A DNA stretch of 64,000 nt from Pseudoalteromonas denitrificans DSM 6059 (GTDB lineage Bacteria; Pseudomonadota; Gammaproteobacteria; Enterobacterales; Alteromonadaceae), in assembly GCF_900112265.1 (NCBI RefSeq), contig NZ_FOLO01000020.1:21094-85093 (forward strand), given 5' to 3'. Positions 63,366-64,000 of this stretch are shown piece by piece (position 1 is the stretch's first letter; the number at the start of each line of letters is the position of its first letter). The position numbers were made by a program, and so were the translations under genes. The notes below the pieces were generated by a model, which worked only from the letters and a program-made list of their open reading frames with translations, did not search any database and had not been told where the DNA came from.

Positions 63366-63674
63366 ATCACATCTTCCTATATTTTATTTTCACTGAAATG
63401 CTCTTGTTGATGGCTAAGTCTAAATAACAAGTACTCACTTAAACACATACATTTTTCACTGAAATGAACTGCTAGTATGAATAACCACAGAAGGAGACAT
63501 TTTCCTTAGCTGATTATCAAAATCTGTTACTGAAATATCTATTACCAATGGCTTTAAAATTGCCTGTAGTGTGTTAAGTTTCAACCTGTAATAAAAGCGA
63601 TTAGATTAATTATCTTTCCCATAATTTTATACCTAAGTAGCCATAACCACGTAAAGTTAAAACGATTTTAAATA
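63366..63674. other. Intergenic region before the insertion sequence
   Basis: About 310 bp with no recognisable gene; presumably promoter of the DUF2269-DoxX unit and the target of the IS insertion. Confidence 0.4.
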
Positions 63675-64000
63675 ACCTGAATTCTGGATAAGAAGTGAAC
63701 TTATTGCCCACCTAGCGATCAGATCTTTCGACTAAGAACGATTTGAAAGCATAACGGTGGGCAGATGAATAAACTAATTGAAATTTTTTGCGATGTCGAT
63801 GATTTTTGTCATCAGTTTTTACCCGAATGGGAAGCGCTATTAATCTCTGACAGCACTAAAAAGCGTAGGCGCAGTTCGAAAATGTCTACAAGTGAATGTA
63901 TGACTATTATGATTGCTTTTCATCAGTCAAATCATCGTGATTTCAAGAACTTTTATATTGGTCTGGTCAGACGATATTGGGGGGAGTATTTCCCTCAATT
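63675..64000 (+). mobile_element. IS982-family insertion sequence, left part
   Basis: A transposase reading frame begins at 63765 and is cut by the window edge. Its left end is probably near ACCTGAATTCTGGATAA at 63675, which resembles IS982-type termini, but the right end and target duplication are outside the window. A TGCCCACC / GGTGGGCA inverted pair (63705-63712, 63756-63763) flanks the pre-start region. Confidence 0.7.
63765..64000 (+). CDS. IS982-family transposase, N-terminal part
   Basis: 78 residues visible, starting MNKLIEIFCDVDDFCHQFLP, with STSECMTIMIAFHQSNHRDFKNFY, features typical of IS982 family DDE transposases. Truncated by the window end. Codon use is a bit more GC-rich than the neighbouring genes, in line with transfer. 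Confidence 0.88.
   Translation, partial: MNKLIEIFCDVDDFCHQFLPEWEALLISDSTKKRRRSSKMSTSECMTIMIAFHQSNHRDFKNFYIGLVRRYWGEYFPQ

Overview
The window is AT-rich (roughly mid-30s % GC by eye) chromosomal DNA from a gammaproteobacterium. Gene order and content point to a marine member of the Alteromonadales (Colwellia, Thalassotalea or Pseudoalteromonas-like; the genus is inference). The evidence is the conserved tyrR / ycjXF / pspABC / pspF / sapABCDF neighbourhood, a Shewanella CrsR/CrsA-like partner-switching pair, separate pheA and tyrA bifunctional enzymes, and PhhAB plus HPPD aromatic catabolism. No rRNA, tRNA or CRISPR array was seen. It is ordinary core genome except for an insertion sequence entering at the right edge.

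Layout. 1-3.1 kb: truncated Atm1-like ABC exporter and a POT peptide transporter. 3.5-9.6 kb: tyrosine catabolism (hpd, fumarylacetoacetase), an M23 peptidase-bactofilin pair, a VOC protein divergent from a MarR regulator, and a lipoprotein cyclophilin. 9.7-15.7 kb: Bcr-type efflux pump, YegD-like Hsp70, exported ATP-dependent DNA ligase, aromatic aminotransferase, GAF protein. 15.7-19.2 kb: REC-PP2C-kinase regulator plus STAS partner, YciH, double-receiver regulator. 19.2-27.7 kb: two cyclic-di-GMP proteins flanking convergent pheA and tyrA. 27.7-33.7 kb: rpsP-rimM-trmD-rplS, ffh, ypjD, CorB/YfjD. 33.7-42.6 kb: SLT lipoprotein, gshA, clpB, pgeF, rluD, bamD, GNAT. 42.7-47.4 kb: Na/Pi transporter, an interrupted small lipoprotein gene, RNase HI, M13 peptidase. 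47.6-61.3 kb: phhAB, ycjXF, psp, sap, tyrR. 61.5-64 kb: unknown membrane-anchored protein, DoxX/DUF2269 pair, left part of an IS982-type element.

How the genes work together. Phenylalanine/tyrosine synthesis (pheA, tyrA, aminotransferase), conversion (phhA, phhB), degradation (hpd, fah) and the master regulator (tyrR) are all within 60 kb. I read candidate TyrR boxes (G-N14-C core) in front of tyrA, phhA and tyrR. pheA instead has a Phe-rich leader peptide (MKQIYARFFFMFFILHP) with a mutually exclusive antiterminator and terminator, i.e. classical attenuation. Homogentisate dioxygenase and maleylacetoacetate isomerase are not in the window. Other readable control elements are a sigma-32 promoter before clpB, a sigma-54 promoter with a possible IHF site before pspA, and a pair of palindromic operators between the VOC and MarR genes.

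The less ordinary items are: an amber-interrupted small lipoprotein gene at 44148-44396; two different 7-bp tandem repeats at gene 3' ends; an orphan plus-strand terminator beside gshA; and several genes whose best start is TTG (tyrA, gshA, crsR-like, corB-like). I did not find a convincing wholly new multi-gene system.
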